Assembly (NCBI GenBank): GCA_035524335.1
Contig: DATKPE010000010.1
Span: 62,001-126,000 of the forward strand
Length of the DNA: 64,000 nt
Reading direction: 5' to 3'
From: DATKPE01 sp035524335
GTDB lineage: Bacteria; Bacteroidota; Ignavibacteria; UBA10030; SZUA-254
Below, piece by piece: positions 45,919-55,420 of this stretch; position 1 is the first letter of the stretch; each line of letters opens with the position of its first letter. The translations under genes were made by a program, and so were the position numbers. The notes below the pieces were generated by a model. The model saw nothing but the letters and a program-made list of their open reading frames with translations. It did not search any database and had not been told where the DNA came from.

Positions 45919-48900
45919 ATGACTTTTATGAGTTCTTACGCGCCTAAACTTCAGCTCCGTATCGGGAACTTCAACTACCACGATCTCTTCAATCCCAATA
46001 AGCTCGAAGAGCTGAACAGAATATTTTTCGATGAACTGCGGGTCAGGAATAACCAGGCATTCTCGCAGTTCGACGAATACCGTCGGAGCGGGGGGGAGAG
46101 TATGCCGGCCCCGGAAGTCTCCCGCAGGATCATGGCCGTCGCACCCTTCGTCGATGAATTTGTCGCGAAACTTTTCGGTATCGAGGACGAAGCGCGCCTC
46201 CTCAGAATCAAAACCGGCCGTGAACAGATCATCTTCAGCGTCAAAAAGGAATTCTTTGTCCGGCGTGTCCTGAAAACCGTCCCGGAACAGGAAGCTTCCG
46301 CAATCCCGCTCGATCTCTTGGACCGGCGGACGGATATCCTTTTCCGTCTCCTCCAGTCCGGTCTTAAAAATGATCCCGAACTCCGGGCCGCCGCGGCTAT
46401 CCGGGACCTTCTGGAGTTTGAAAAAGGCCTGAAAGCGGGCCGGAATGGCGAATTGCCGGCATCGGTGGCCCGGCTCCGCTCACAACTGGCCGCATCGGCG
46501 GAATGGAAAACAGCGCTTCCGTCCGACGGAACCGACCTGCAGACCGTCCTCGATATTCTCTCTGTCTGCGCTCACTGGCTCGCAGGACATTATTACCGGA
46601 GAACGGGGGAGATGGCCGAATGGATCATGTTCCGCCTTCCCGCTCCCACCGACTTCGATCACCTGGTGGAATATCGCGACCTCGCCGGAACGGGAACGCA
46701 GGTGCACATCGGTCCGGCTGAACATTACCGCCACCGGGACGGCTTCGACCTGACTGATCAGCGGTATTCCCACCGCGAAGTCCTTAACGAAATCGATTAC
46801 TGCATTTTCTGTCACGAACGGGAGAAGGATTCCTGTTCCCGGGGGTTCCGCGAGAAAAACGGTTTCAGGAAGAATCCCCTCGGATATGAACTGAAGGGGT
46901 GCCCGCTCGATCAGAAAATATCCGAGTCGCACGCTGTCAAACAGGCCGGCTACGGCATCGGCGCACTCGCCATCATCGCGATCGATAATCCGCTCTGCCC
47001 CGGCACCGGTCACAGGATCTGTAACGACTGCATGAAGGCGTGCATCTACCAGAAACAGAATCCGGTCAATATTCCGCAGGCGGAAACCGGGATCCTGACC
47101 GACGTCCTCAACCTGCCGTGGGGATTTGAGATTTACTCCCTCCTGACAAGATGGAATCCATTGAACATCGAAATGCCGTTTCAGCGCCCCTTCAACGGGA
47201 AAAAAGTGCTGGTGGTGGGAATGGGACCGGCGGGTTATACCCTTGCGCACTATTTCCTCAACGCGGGGTTCGGTGTCGTCGGCGTCGATGCGCTCAAGAT
47301 CGAGCCTCTTCCTCCGGAGCTCACCGGGGACGGGCAGAGCCCGCCGTCGCCGGTCAGGGAATATTCCTCCCTGACGAAAAAGCTGAGTGACCGGGTCCTC
47401 AACGGATTCGGCGGCGTGTCGGAGTACGGCATCACCGTACGGTGGGACAAAAACTTCCTGACGGTTCTCTACCTCAACCTGCTCAGGAACGAACACTTCC
47501 GCCTCTATGACGGGGTCCGGTTCGGCGGAACCATCTCCCTCGAGGATGTGTGGGAGCTTGGATTCGATCATGTCTGTTTCGCCACCGGCGCGGGCAAACC
47601 GACGTTCGTGTCGATGAAAAATAATCTCATCCGCGGGATACGGAAGGCAAGCGATTTCCTGATGGCGCTCCAGCTCACCGGAGCGGGAAAAACCGACTCG
47701 ATGGCGAATCTCCAGGTGCGTCTCCCGGCCCTCGTCGTCGGCGGAGGTCTCACTGCGGTTGATTCGGCAACGGAGCTGATGGCCTATTATCCCGTCCAGG
47801 TGGAAAAAATCAGCAGACGGTACCGGATCCTCTGCGAACACTATGGCGAGGAAACCCTCCAGGCATCCCTTTCACCCGAGGAAAAGGAGATTCTTGCCGA
47901 ATATCTTCGGCATGCCGGCGCAATAACGGCGGAACGAAAGCGCGCGGAAGCGGCGGGGGAAAAACCCGATTTTATCAGCCTGATCCGTTCGTGGGGCGGT
48001 GTGACGGTCTGCTACCGGAAATCGATCAACGATTCGCCGGCCTACCGGCTGAACCATGAGGAGATCATCAAGGCGTTCGAGGAGGGGATCGGCTTCGCCG
48101 ATTCGATAAGCCCTGCCGAAGCGGTGCCCGATCAGTACGGCGCCCTCCGGGAAATGGTGTTTGAAAAGATGACTCAGGAGAACGGCCGGTGGAAGGCCTC
48201 CGGCGAACTGCACCGCCTTCCGGCCCGCACTCTTCTTGTTGCCGCAGGAACCTCGCCGAATGTCATGTATGAACGCGAACATCCGATGACCTTCGAGCTG
48301 GACGACCGCGACGAGTTTTTCAGAAGCTACACGATTACCGGCTCCAGCGCGGGCGAGTTCGTGCACGCCAAAGCCTCCGGGCAGGAAATTGGATTCTTCA
48401 CCTCCTATGAGTCGGAGGGAAAGTTCGTGAGTTATTACGGCGACAACCACCCCGTCTTCGAGGGTAATGTCGTCAAGGCCATGGCGTCGGCGAAGGAGGG
48501 ATTCAGAAAGGTCTATGAACTGTTCCGCGGGCGCCTCTCCCCGGCGGGCGAGGACGAAAAAGTCGCCTGGAAACAGCTCGTGAGAGCACTCGATACGGAC
48601 CTGCGGCCGCGCGTTGTCCGCGTCGACCGGCTTACCCCAACCATCGTCGAGGTTGTTCTCCATGCCCCCCGGGCAGCGAGGAAATTCGAGCCCGGTCAGT
48701 TTTATCGCCTCCAGAATTATGAAGTTGACGCGCCTGTCGTTGAGGGAACGCTGATGATGATGGAGGGAATAGCCCTGACCGGAGCATGGGTCGACAAGGA
48801 ACGGGGTCTTCTGTCCCTTATCGTGCTCGAATTCGGTTCGAGTACAAGGATGTGCAGTACGCTGAAGCCGGGACAGCGCGTGGTGGTGATGGGACCGACA

Positions 48901-49575
48901 GGGGCGCCGACGGAAATTCTGGAAAATTCCACCGTTCTTCTCTGCGGCGGCGGGCTCGGGAATGCCGTTCTCTTCTCCATCGCGCGCGCCTTCAGGGAGA
49001 AGAACAACCGGGTGATCTATTTCGCAGGCTACAAACGGAAGGAGGATCTCTTCAAACGCGAGGAGATCGAGGTGGCGACGGACGTCGTCGTCTACAGCGT
49101 GGATGCCGGCGACCCGATTCAGGTCCGCAGGCCGCAGGACAGGTCGTTCGTCGGAAATATTGTCCAGGCGATGACCGCCTATGCCGAGGGGAAGCTGGGC
49201 CCCGTGACGATCCCTCTCTCCGGGGCAACGAGGGTGATCGCGATCGGATCGGACAGGATGATGGAAGCGGTGACAAACGCGAGGCGCACCGTGCTCCGCC
49301 CCTACCTGAACGCCGACCATACCGGGATCGCATCCATCAATTCACCGATGCAGTGCATGATGAAGGCGGTCTGCGCGCAGTGTCTCCAGCGGCACGTCGA
49401 CCCGGTGACGAAGAAGGAAGAGTTCGTCTTCACCTGCTTCAATCAGGATCAGAATATGGACGAGGTCGATTTCGGCAATCTGAACTCCCGCCTGAAAGCG
49501 AATACCCTGATGGAAAAAATAGGAAATCGGTGGCTCGATTATCTCTTTGAACGGTCCGCGCAGGGCCGTATCTGA
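45919..49575 (+). CDS. 1218-residue fusion: GltD-like FAD/NAD oxidoreductase plus ferredoxin-NADP-reductase/PyrK-like module
   Basis: The N-terminal about 270 residues are unlike anything I know. Next comes a cysteine-rich segment of the GltD/PreT type (YCIFCHEREKDSCSRGF, LKGCPLD, CPGTGHRICNDCMKACIYQ). An FAD domain with VLVVGMGPAGYTLAHYFLNAGFGVVGVD follows, then an NAD motif VVGGGLTAVDSATEL. Residues about 870-1218 are a ferredoxin reductase/PyrK module: FEPGQFYRLQNYE, GPTGAPTEI, LLCGGGLGNAVLFSIARAF and a 2Fe-2S-type C-terminus (CMMKAVCAQCLQRH and FTCF). The order resembles both halves of an NfnAB-type transhydrogenase in one chain. An ATG at 45928 is an alternative start. Substrate and bifurcation are inference. 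Confidence 0.8.
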   Translation: MTFMSSYAPKLQLRIGNFNYHDLFNPNKLEELNRIFFDELRVRNNQAFSQFDEYRRSGGESMPAPEVSRRIMAVAPFVDEFVAKLFGIEDEARLLRIKTGREQIIFSVKKEFFVRRVLKTVPEQEASAIPLDLLDRRTDILFRLLQSGLKNDPELRAAAAIRDLLEFEKGLKAGRNGELPASVARLRSQLAASAEWKTALPSDGTDLQTVLDILSVCAHWLAGHYYRRTGEMAEWIMFRLPAPTDFDHLVEYRDLAGTGTQVHIGPAEHYRHRDGFDLTDQRYSHREVLNEIDYCIFCHEREKDSCSRGFREKNGFRKNPLGYELKGCPLDQKISESHAVKQAGYGIGALAIIAIDNPLCPGTGHRICNDCMKACIYQKQNPVNIPQAETGILTDVLNLPWGFEIYSLLTRWNPLNIEMPFQRPFNGKKVLVVGMGPAGYTLAHYFLNAGFGVVGVDALKIEPLPPELTGDGQSPPSPVREYSSLTKKLSDRVLNGFGGVSEYGITVRWDKNFLTVLYLNLLRNEHFRLYDGVRFGGTISLEDVWELGFDHVCFATGAGKPTFVSMKNNLIRGIRKASDFLMALQLTGAGKTDSMANLQVRLPALVVGGGLTAVDSATELMAYYPVQVEKISRRYRILCEHYGEETLQASLSPEEKEILAEYLRHAGAITAERKRAEAAGEKPDFISLIRSWGGVTVCYRKSINDSPAYRLNHEEIIKAFEEGIGFADSISPAEAVPDQYGALREMVFEKMTQENGRWKASGELHRLPARTLLVAAGTSPNVMYEREHPMTFELDDRDEFFRSYTITGSSAGEFVHAKASGQEIGFFTSYESEGKFVSYYGDNHPVFEGNVVKAMASAKEGFRKVYELFRGRLSPAGEDEKVAWKQLVRALDTDLRPRVVRVDRLTPTIVEVVLHAPRAARKFEPGQFYRLQNYEVDAPVVEGTLMMMEGIALTGAWVDKERGLLSLIVLEFGSSTRMCSTLKPGQRVVVMGPTGAPTEILENSTVLLCGGGLGNAVLFSIARAFREKNNRVIYFAGYKRKEDLFKREEIEVATDVVVYSVDAGDPIQVRRPQDRSFVGNIVQAMTAYAEGKLGPVTIPLSGATRVIAIGSDRMMEAVTNARRTVLRPYLNADHTGIASINSPMQCMMKAVCAQCLQRHVDPVTKKEEFVFTCFNQDQNMDEVDFGNLNSRLKANTLMEKIGNRWLDYLFERSAQGRI

Positions 49576-49661
49576 AGACCGGAGGATGGGAGCCGACGGA
49601 AAAATCCGGCAGAGGAGGATCAATCCCCGCGCATGTCAGCGGAAGAATGTATCAACCGGGA

Positions 49662-49681
49662 CCGGCCGCGGGAACGGCCGG
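49662..49681. other. Hairpin between convergent genes
   Basis: CCGGCCG-N6-CGGCCGG is a perfect 7-bp hairpin between the fusion oxidoreductase and the convergent barrel gene. It could serve transcripts from either side, but no T-run is attached. Confidence 0.35.
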
Positions 49682-49694
49682 GATGCCGGCAGTC

Positions 49695-50390
49695 TCAGAA
49701 CGGAAATCGGGTCGGCAGAACGAAGCCTGCCGAGAGACTCAGCTCCGTAAAACTCGGCTCGGTTGCGAGCTGTGGAAACACTCTGAGTCCTGGTTCAATG
49801 ACGAACATTGTGCCGGAATCAAGTGAAAAGGAGATCGGCATGTTCAGGATGAACGGTGTCCGGGAGAACGAAGTGCTGACCGACGGATTGAAGCCGATAT
49901 CATCATTGTGGTTTCCTTCGATGTACTGGAGCCCGAACGCAGGATAGATGCTGATGGAAGGGGAAAGACCGACGCGGGTGTAGACCGCCGTCAGAATCGA
50001 GACCGAATTGCCGTTCAGGGTTCCGTGGAGCGTGTCGAGGGCGGCGGAGGAATAGCGCGCAATGGCGTATCCTACCCGGATGTAGGCGGAAATGGGAGAC
50101 CCGCCGGTGCCGTAGAGCGTCAGGGAGGGAGTGATGAGATTGGCGGTGACGTTTTGCCCCCCCAGCTTGTCGCCGATCCAGAAATGATCCGCGGAACATC
50201 GGATGTCGGCGACCCCGCAGATGGAATACCCCGCTGTGGCCCCGGTCCCGGTCGTCCCGTTCTGGGTCATCCCGTCGGCAGTCAGCCCGAATCCGCAGGT
50301 GCCCGCGGGAGTATAGAGTCCCTGCGCATACGCGCGGCCCGTGCCGGCGACGGCGAGGAGGATCAGTACTGCTGTGCATATCCGTTTCAT
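49695..50390 (-). CDS. Predicted outer-membrane beta-barrel protein, unknown
   Basis: The 231-residue protein has a clear signal peptide (ICTAVLILLAVAGTGRAYAQ). The mature part alternates hydrophobic and polar residues, with many aromatic-ended strands (AYIRVGYAIARYSS, SPSISIYPAFGLQYIEGN), and ends in Phe (TRFPF), as outer-membrane barrels do. Two cysteine pairs near the N-terminus could form disulfides. It is the last gene of the RND efflux cluster, 45 bases after the pump gene. Its function is unknown; it may be a small porin-like or surface protein. Confidence 0.65.
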   Translation of the reverse strand: MKRICTAVLILLAVAGTGRAYAQGLYTPAGTCGFGLTADGMTQNGTTGTGATAGYSICGVADIRCSADHFWIGDKLGGQNVTANLITPSLTLYGTGGSPISAYIRVGYAIARYSSAALDTLHGTLNGNSVSILTAVYTRVGLSPSISIYPAFGLQYIEGNHNDDIGFNPSVSTSFSRTPFILNMPISFSLDSGTMFVIEPGLRVFPQLATEPSFTELSLSAGFVLPTRFPF

Positions 50391-50435
50391 AATTCCGTTC
50401 CGTGATGAGTGAATGATGAAGGACCTGATGTCCGG

Positions 50436-53400
50436 TCAGCCCGGGTTTCCCTCCTGCGCCGAACCGGCATCCTTTTTTCTGCCTGGGCGAAATCCCTCCT
50501 CGAGGAGCAGATAGACCGAGGGAAGGACGAGCAGTGTCAGGACGAGCTTGGAGAGAAGTCCGCCGACGATGACGGTGGCCAGCGGCCGCTGGACATCGGA
50601 GCCGATGCCGGACGCGAGTGCGGCAGGTATGAGCCCGAGCAGTGCCAGAAGGATCGTCATCATGCCGGGGCGCAGTTGGATCATTGCGGCCCGGAGAACC
50701 GCTTCGCGCGTTTCCAGCCCGTAATCGCCCCGGAGGCGGTTCACCCGCGAGACGAAGAGCACTCCGAGGAGCGTCGAGATGCCGAACAGCGAAACAAAAC
50801 CGACTCCCGAGGAGACGTTGAAGTTATACCCGCGCAGAAGGAGCGCGCCGATGCCACCGGTGAGGGCAAACGGGATGCAGGACATTGCCGCGATCACATG
50901 CCGGATGTTGCGGAACAGGATCGAGAGGATCACGAGAATGATCGCGAGCGTGATCGGGATGACGACGGCCATTCTGGACGCCGCGCGCGAGAGGTTCTCG
51001 AATTGTCCGCCCCATTCGAGATCGTAGCCTTTCGGCAGGGTGACGGCGCCGGCCACCTTTTCCTGGGCTTCCCGGACGAAACTCCCCTGATCGCGGCCCC
51101 GGATGTTGGTCCGGACGGATATCTGCCGCCTGCCGTCTTCCCGCTGTATGATTGTCGGACCGTCCATCAGTTTTACCTGTGCCAGCTGATACATTGGAAT
51201 ATACGCTCCTGCGGCGGAAGGAACAAGCAGATTTTTTACCGCGTCGATGGTCGCCCGGTATTCCGATTCGTACCGGACGACGATGTCGAACCGCCGGTTG
51301 CCGTCGTACAGCGTGCTGACGGGCTTCCCGCCGATGGCCGCTTCGATCATCTTCTGGATGTCGCTGACGTTGATGCCGTACCGGGCGGCCGCCTGCCGGT
51401 CGATGTCCACCGACAGCTGGGCCTGGTTGTTTTCCTGTTCGATGCCGAACTCGGTTGCGCCGGGAATGGTCCGGACAACGGCGAGAATGGAATCGGCCTT
51501 CAGCCGCATGAGACCCAGGTCGGTGCCGTTGATGAGGATGGCCAGATCCGCGACACTCCCGGTCACGGCCTCGGTCACATTGTCGAGGATCGGCTGGGAG
51601 AAGGAAAAGAGGGCGCCCGGGACCGACTGTTCCAGATCGTGCTTTACCCGCTCCAGCAGTTCCCGCTTGCTCATGGAACCGGTCCACTCCCGGTACGGCC
51701 GGAGCCCGACCAGGATCTCACACCTGTTGGGTCCGTAGGGATCGGTGCCGTCGTCGTTTCTGCCGAGCTGTGTGATCACCGTTTTTACGGCGGGATATCC
51801 GGCGATCACCCGGCGGATCGACTTCATATATCTGCCCGACTCGTCGAGCGAAATGCCGACGGGGAAAAAACACCTGATGTTGATCGAGCCCTCATCGAGG
51901 TCGGGGAGAAATTCGGTCCCGATGCTTCGTGCGCCTGCCGCAATGGCGACGGCGACGATCGCCATCGAAACCGCCACCGTGAATCCGTTCCTCGCGGTCA
52001 GGTAGCCGATGATTGCACGGTATCGCGCTTCGAGCCAGCCGTAGAGCGGATTGTGCCATTCGAGCGGGCCGGGCGCGGCGGCGGTGAAATACCGCCGGAA
52101 CAGGAGCGTCATCAGGACCGGGATGACGGTCAGGGCCAGAATCATCGACCCGGTGATCGCGAACCCGAGTGTGTAGGCCATCGGCGAGAACAGTTTTCCT
52201 TCCACCCGCTGGAAGGTGAAGATCGGAAGATAGGCGAGGATGATGATGGCGATGGAAAAGAAAATTTCGCGGCCGACCTCCTGTGCCGCCTCGAGGGTGA
52301 GCGGGATGATGCCGCGGCGCCGTTCCTCAGGGGTGATCTCGCGGTAACGGCGCATGATGTTCTCGACCATCACGACCGCACCATCGACGATGATGCCGAA
52401 ATCGATCGCCCCGAGAGACAGAAGGCTTGCCGGTATGCCGGTGAGTTTCATCATCACGAATGCGAACAGCATCGAGACGGGAATGGTCGTGGCGACGACG
52501 AGCGCCGCCCGCGGACTGCCGATGAAGAAAATGAGCACGATGATGACGATGGAGATCCCCTCGAAAAGGGTGTGGGAGACCGTCTCGATGGTGTTGTCGA
52601 CCAGCTCGCTCCTGTTGTACGTGATGCGAAGCCGCACGCCTTCGGGAAGATCGTTCTCGTTGATGTCCCTGACGCGTTCCTCCAGGCCGGTCACGACGTC
52701 CGACGGGTTTTCTCCCCGCCGCATCGCAACCAGACCCTGGATGCTCGATGCAACATCGATATATCCCGAATCGCCCGCCGCCAGCGTATACCCGAGTATG
52801 CCCGAGGGAGGGAGCGGGTACTGCTCCACCACGGCGAGATTCCGCACGAAAATCGGGACGCCGTTCACGGCGGTGACCACGATGTTTTCGATATCCGTGC
52901 GGCTCCGGATCGCGCCGACCCCCCTGACGACAAAGCCCTGCCCGCCCCGCCGGATGATGTTGCCGCCCGTGTTGAGGTTGTTCGAGGTGATGGCGTCGAT
53001 CAGGTTCTGAAGAGTCAGATGATACCGCAGCAGCTTGTCGGGAGAGGTGATGACATGAAACTGTTTGACGAGCCCGCCGAAATTGATGACGTCGGCAACG
53101 CCCGGAGCCTGAAGGAGCTTCGGGATGACGACCCAGTCCTGCAGTGTCCGGAGATCCATCGGGGTATAATTCTCCGGCGCCTCGATGACGTACCGGAAGA
53201 TTTCGTCCACCGGGCCCGTAAGGGGCCCGAGGGAGGGAGAGACGCCGTCGGGAAGCACCGCGTCGGAGAGCTTTTCGAGGACCCTCTGCCGGGCGAAATA
53301 ATCGTCGACGCCGTCCTCAAAAGTCAATTCCAGCACCGAAAGACCGAAAATCGTCTTTGACCGGCGGGAAATCACGTAGGGAACGGCATTCAGCGCCTTC

Positions 53401-53609
53401 TCGATCGGGATCGTGATCTGCTGTTCCACCTCCTCCGCCGCCCGTCCCGGGAAAACGGTGATGACGGTGACCTGCGTATCCCCGATGTCGGGATAGGCCA
53501 CTTTTTTCAGCGTCGACCATGACCAGATGCCGAGGGCGATGATCACCCCCGCCAGCACGAGCGTGCCGGGACGCTGATTCAGTGCGAAGTGGAGAAGCGC
53601 CCGTATCAT
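50436..53609 (-). CDS. RND heavy-metal efflux pump, inner-membrane subunit (CusA/CzcA family)
   Basis: The 1057-residue pump has the 12-helix HME-RND layout. The N-terminus reads IRALLHFALNQRPGTLVLAGVIIALG, followed by the porter-domain segment VISRRSKTIFGLSVLELTFEDGVD. The proton-relay region is GAIDFGIIVDGAVVMVEN in helix 4, typical of the heavy-metal class (CzcA/CusA) and not of drug pumps. It exports metal cations with a fusion protein and an outer-membrane channel encoded upstream. Its start overlaps the DUF190 gene by 4 bases. The metal cannot be chosen between Cu/Ag and Co/Zn/Cd from what I can see. Confidence 0.94.
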   Translation of the reverse strand: MIRALLHFALNQRPGTLVLAGVIIALGIWSWSTLKKVAYPDIGDTQVTVITVFPGRAAEEVEQQITIPIEKALNAVPYVISRRSKTIFGLSVLELTFEDGVDDYFARQRVLEKLSDAVLPDGVSPSLGPLTGPVDEIFRYVIEAPENYTPMDLRTLQDWVVIPKLLQAPGVADVINFGGLVKQFHVITSPDKLLRYHLTLQNLIDAITSNNLNTGGNIIRRGGQGFVVRGVGAIRSRTDIENIVVTAVNGVPIFVRNLAVVEQYPLPPSGILGYTLAAGDSGYIDVASSIQGLVAMRRGENPSDVVTGLEERVRDINENDLPEGVRLRITYNRSELVDNTIETVSHTLFEGISIVIIVLIFFIGSPRAALVVATTIPVSMLFAFVMMKLTGIPASLLSLGAIDFGIIVDGAVVMVENIMRRYREITPEERRRGIIPLTLEAAQEVGREIFFSIAIIILAYLPIFTFQRVEGKLFSPMAYTLGFAITGSMILALTVIPVLMTLLFRRYFTAAAPGPLEWHNPLYGWLEARYRAIIGYLTARNGFTVAVSMAIVAVAIAAGARSIGTEFLPDLDEGSINIRCFFPVGISLDESGRYMKSIRRVIAGYPAVKTVITQLGRNDDGTDPYGPNRCEILVGLRPYREWTGSMSKRELLERVKHDLEQSVPGALFSFSQPILDNVTEAVTGSVADLAILINGTDLGLMRLKADSILAVVRTIPGATEFGIEQENNQAQLSVDIDRQAAARYGINVSDIQKMIEAAIGGKPVSTLYDGNRRFDIVVRYESEYRATIDAVKNLLVPSAAGAYIPMYQLAQVKLMDGPTIIQREDGRRQISVRTNIRGRDQGSFVREAQEKVAGAVTLPKGYDLEWGGQFENLSRAASRMAVVIPITLAIILVILSILFRNIRHVIAAMSCIPFALTGGIGALLLRGYNFNVSSGVGFVSLFGISTLLGVLFVSRVNRLRGDYGLETREAVLRAAMIQLRPGMMTILLALLGLIPAALASGIGSDVQRPLATVIVGGLLSKLVLTLLVLPSVYLLLEEGFRPGRKKDAGSAQEGNPG

Positions 53610-53905
53610 ACGCGTTCAACCCTGTGGGCGGTGATCAATCCCCCCGGCATGACTTCCTTCAGGTGCGGAATCACCCGCCGGACTTTCTCCTCCTCATCGA
53701 TGAAGATGATCAGAACCGGCACCGGATCGCTGGCGGCAATCCGCTTCGGTTCGTGGAGGTGATGATGCGACCCGAATCCCATGCTCCCCGTAAACAGCGT
53801 GGCGCCGTAGATTTCGTGGTGCATGAGATAGCGCATGATGTGCTCGTAGAGCGGCGTTGACTCGTGCAGATCGTCCGCATCGATGAAGAGTTTGACTTCC
53901 AGCAT
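53606..53905 (-). CDS. DUF190-family small protein
   Basis: The protein has 99 residues from MLEVKLFIDADDLHES, with AAGGAG just upstream; the longer frame upstream has no similarity. GATLFTGSMGFGSHHHLHEP and VLIIFIDEEEKVRRVIPHLKEVM are typical of DUF190, a PII-like small-ligand fold. The HHHLH cluster could bind a metal. Such proteins occur beside fluoride exporters and heavy-metal RND pumps. Here it sits directly upstream of, and overlaps, the pump gene, so it may sense or tune the pump; that is inferred from context. Confidence 0.85.
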   Translation of the reverse strand: MLEVKLFIDADDLHESTPLYEHIMRYLMHHEIYGATLFTGSMGFGSHHHLHEPKRIAASDPVPVLIIFIDEEEKVRRVIPHLKEVMPGGLITAHRVERV

Positions 53906-53924
53906 GAGCTGTTGCTCCTTCCGG

Positions 53925-54395
53925 TCAAAAATGAAATAAATAGCCGGCCTGCAGGACAGGAAGAGGATTCCTGTATTCAGGGGCGCGTGATGTGCCGAAC
54001 CCGAGTCCGGCTTCCAGATAAAATCCCGCCAGGAAAAGGTCGTACCCCGCCCCGGCGTAATTCTGTGTCCGGACGACGTCGGACCCGGCGGCATCATCAT
54101 GGGTCTGAGTGCTGAATCGCCCGGCAAAGAGCGCTATTCCGTGGGAAAAGAGGGATCCGCGATTGAGGATCACCGAACAATCCCCCTGGAGACCGTACTC
54201 GTACCGGCCCCAGCTTCCGCCCGAAACCCGCACTGCGAGTCCGCTGAAATAATATCCGCCGACGAGAGAAACGCCCGCCGGGGTTCCGACCGCCGCACCG
54301 ATGACCGCCATTCCGCCGACATCCTCCGCCGGCAGGCGCTCCTGCGCGAAGACACCCGCCGACGCAAACAGCATGACTGCAAGTATTGTTTTCAT
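53925..54395 (-). CDS. Small secreted or outer-membrane protein in the efflux operon, unknown
   Basis: The 156-residue protein has a signal peptide (KTILAVMLFASAGVFAQ). Gly- and Tyr-rich strands follow (AAVGTPAGVSLVGGYYFSGLAVRVSGGSWGRYEYG and AGAGYDLFLAGFYLEAGLGFG), ending in LFHF; this looks like a small eight-stranded barrel of the outer membrane. It lies between the fusion-protein and DUF190 genes on the same strand with gaps of about 12-20 bases. It has no cysteines or obvious metal motif. I do not recognise a family. Confidence 0.65.
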   Translation of the reverse strand: MKTILAVMLFASAGVFAQERLPAEDVGGMAVIGAAVGTPAGVSLVGGYYFSGLAVRVSGGSWGRYEYGLQGDCSVILNRGSLFSHGIALFAGRFSTQTHDDAAGSDVVRTQNYAGAGYDLFLAGFYLEAGLGFGTSRAPEYRNPLPVLQAGYLFHF

Positions 54396-54407
54396 CGTAT
54401 TTCCCCG

Positions 54408-55400
54408 TCAGAATCCGAAGCTCAGACCTTTAAGAAGCATCGCACCGCCGGTCACGACCTGTTCGCCGGCCTCGATCCCCTTCAGAACCACCAGCTCGGT
54501 GTCGTTCGCCGGCTGAACGATCACCTCGCGCCGGCGGAATTCTCCCGGCGTCGGTTCAAGAAAGATATAGTCCCTTCCCTCGACCGAAACCACGGCGGAA
54601 TTCGGTATCAGGAGGAGCCCGTCGCGCGGATCGCCGAAGTCGACCCGCGCAAACATGCCCGGCAGGATATGCCCGTTCGGGTTCGGCATCGTGACGCGGA
54701 CTTTGACTGTTCTGGTGACCGGATCGACGATATCGCCGACAGCCGTCGCGCGTCCGATGAATTTTTTTCCCGGCAGGGACGTGAACCAGACATCCACCTC
54801 TTCTCCGCGCTGAACCTCGTTCAGCTGTGTTTCCGGCACGTCGCAGATCAGCCACGCGCTGTTGGCCGTCACCTCGTCGAGTTCGAGCGGGTTGAACCCC
54901 AGCGCCCTGAGCCTTCCCTCCATTTCCGCCACCGAGGCCCGCGATGTGGCGGCGTCGGTTTCGGCGTTTGTCAGGTCGGTTGCGGTCGCCCCCTGGTTCG
55001 CAAACATATCTTTGATGCGCTGGAGATTCTTTGCCATCCGGTCCGCGTTGACGCGCGCCTGACGATAGGAGGAGTACAGCGTCGTGACGTCGGACGATTC
55101 AAAGAGGATGATCCGGTCGCCACCGTCGACCGACGCCGAAATGTTCGCCACCACATGCGCCGGCGCAATGGCTGAGATCAGCGCTCTCCGCCGGAGCGCT
55201 GTGTGCGTGGTGAAGTGCGCGAGACCGGGCGTGCCGGCCGGGATTGAAATATCGGTTCCGTTTGCGGTGACCACGGCCCTGTGAGCTTCAGGCCGGGTTT
55301 CACTCCCGTCCTCATGCGACTGGCATGCGGGGAACAGCAGGATGATCAGGACGCCCGCCAGGAATGGTAAGCGGACCGTCGTATGGGATGTATCAGACAT
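54408..55400 (-). CDS. RND efflux membrane-fusion (periplasmic adaptor) lipoprotein
   Basis: The protein has 330 residues from MSDTSHTTVRL, chosen because GGAG stands 6 bases before it. LAGVLIILLFPACQS looks like a lipoprotein signal with Cys near residue 24. The adaptor layout is clear: a lipoyl-like half-motif (ISAIAPAHVVANISASVDGGDRI), a helical hairpin (about 90-145), and a barrel/membrane-proximal domain with PNPNGHILPGMFARVDFG, LLIPNSAVVSVEGRDYIFL and GIEAGEQVVTGGAMLLKGL. It links the RND pump to the TolC-like channel encoded just upstream. No CusF-like metal domain is present. Confidence 0.9.
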   Translation of the reverse strand: MSDTSHTTVRLPFLAGVLIILLFPACQSHEDGSETRPEAHRAVVTANGTDISIPAGTPGLAHFTTHTALRRRALISAIAPAHVVANISASVDGGDRIILFESSDVTTLYSSYRQARVNADRMAKNLQRIKDMFANQGATATDLTNAETDAATSRASVAEMEGRLRALGFNPLELDEVTANSAWLICDVPETQLNEVQRGEEVDVWFTSLPGKKFIGRATAVGDIVDPVTRTVKVRVTMPNPNGHILPGMFARVDFGDPRDGLLLIPNSAVVSVEGRDYIFLEPTPGEFRRREVIVQPANDTELVVLKGIEAGEQVVTGGAMLLKGLSFGF

Positions 55401-55420
55401 AGCAGACTCCATTTGCCGTT

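Noticed and set aside
50409..53360. 983-codon open frame on the plus strand opposite the RND pump gene
   Set aside because: It is the antisense shadow of a well-conserved pump gene; its translation is rich in Asp, Arg and Gly and matches nothing. Long antisense frames are expected in this GC-rich, GC3-rich DNA.
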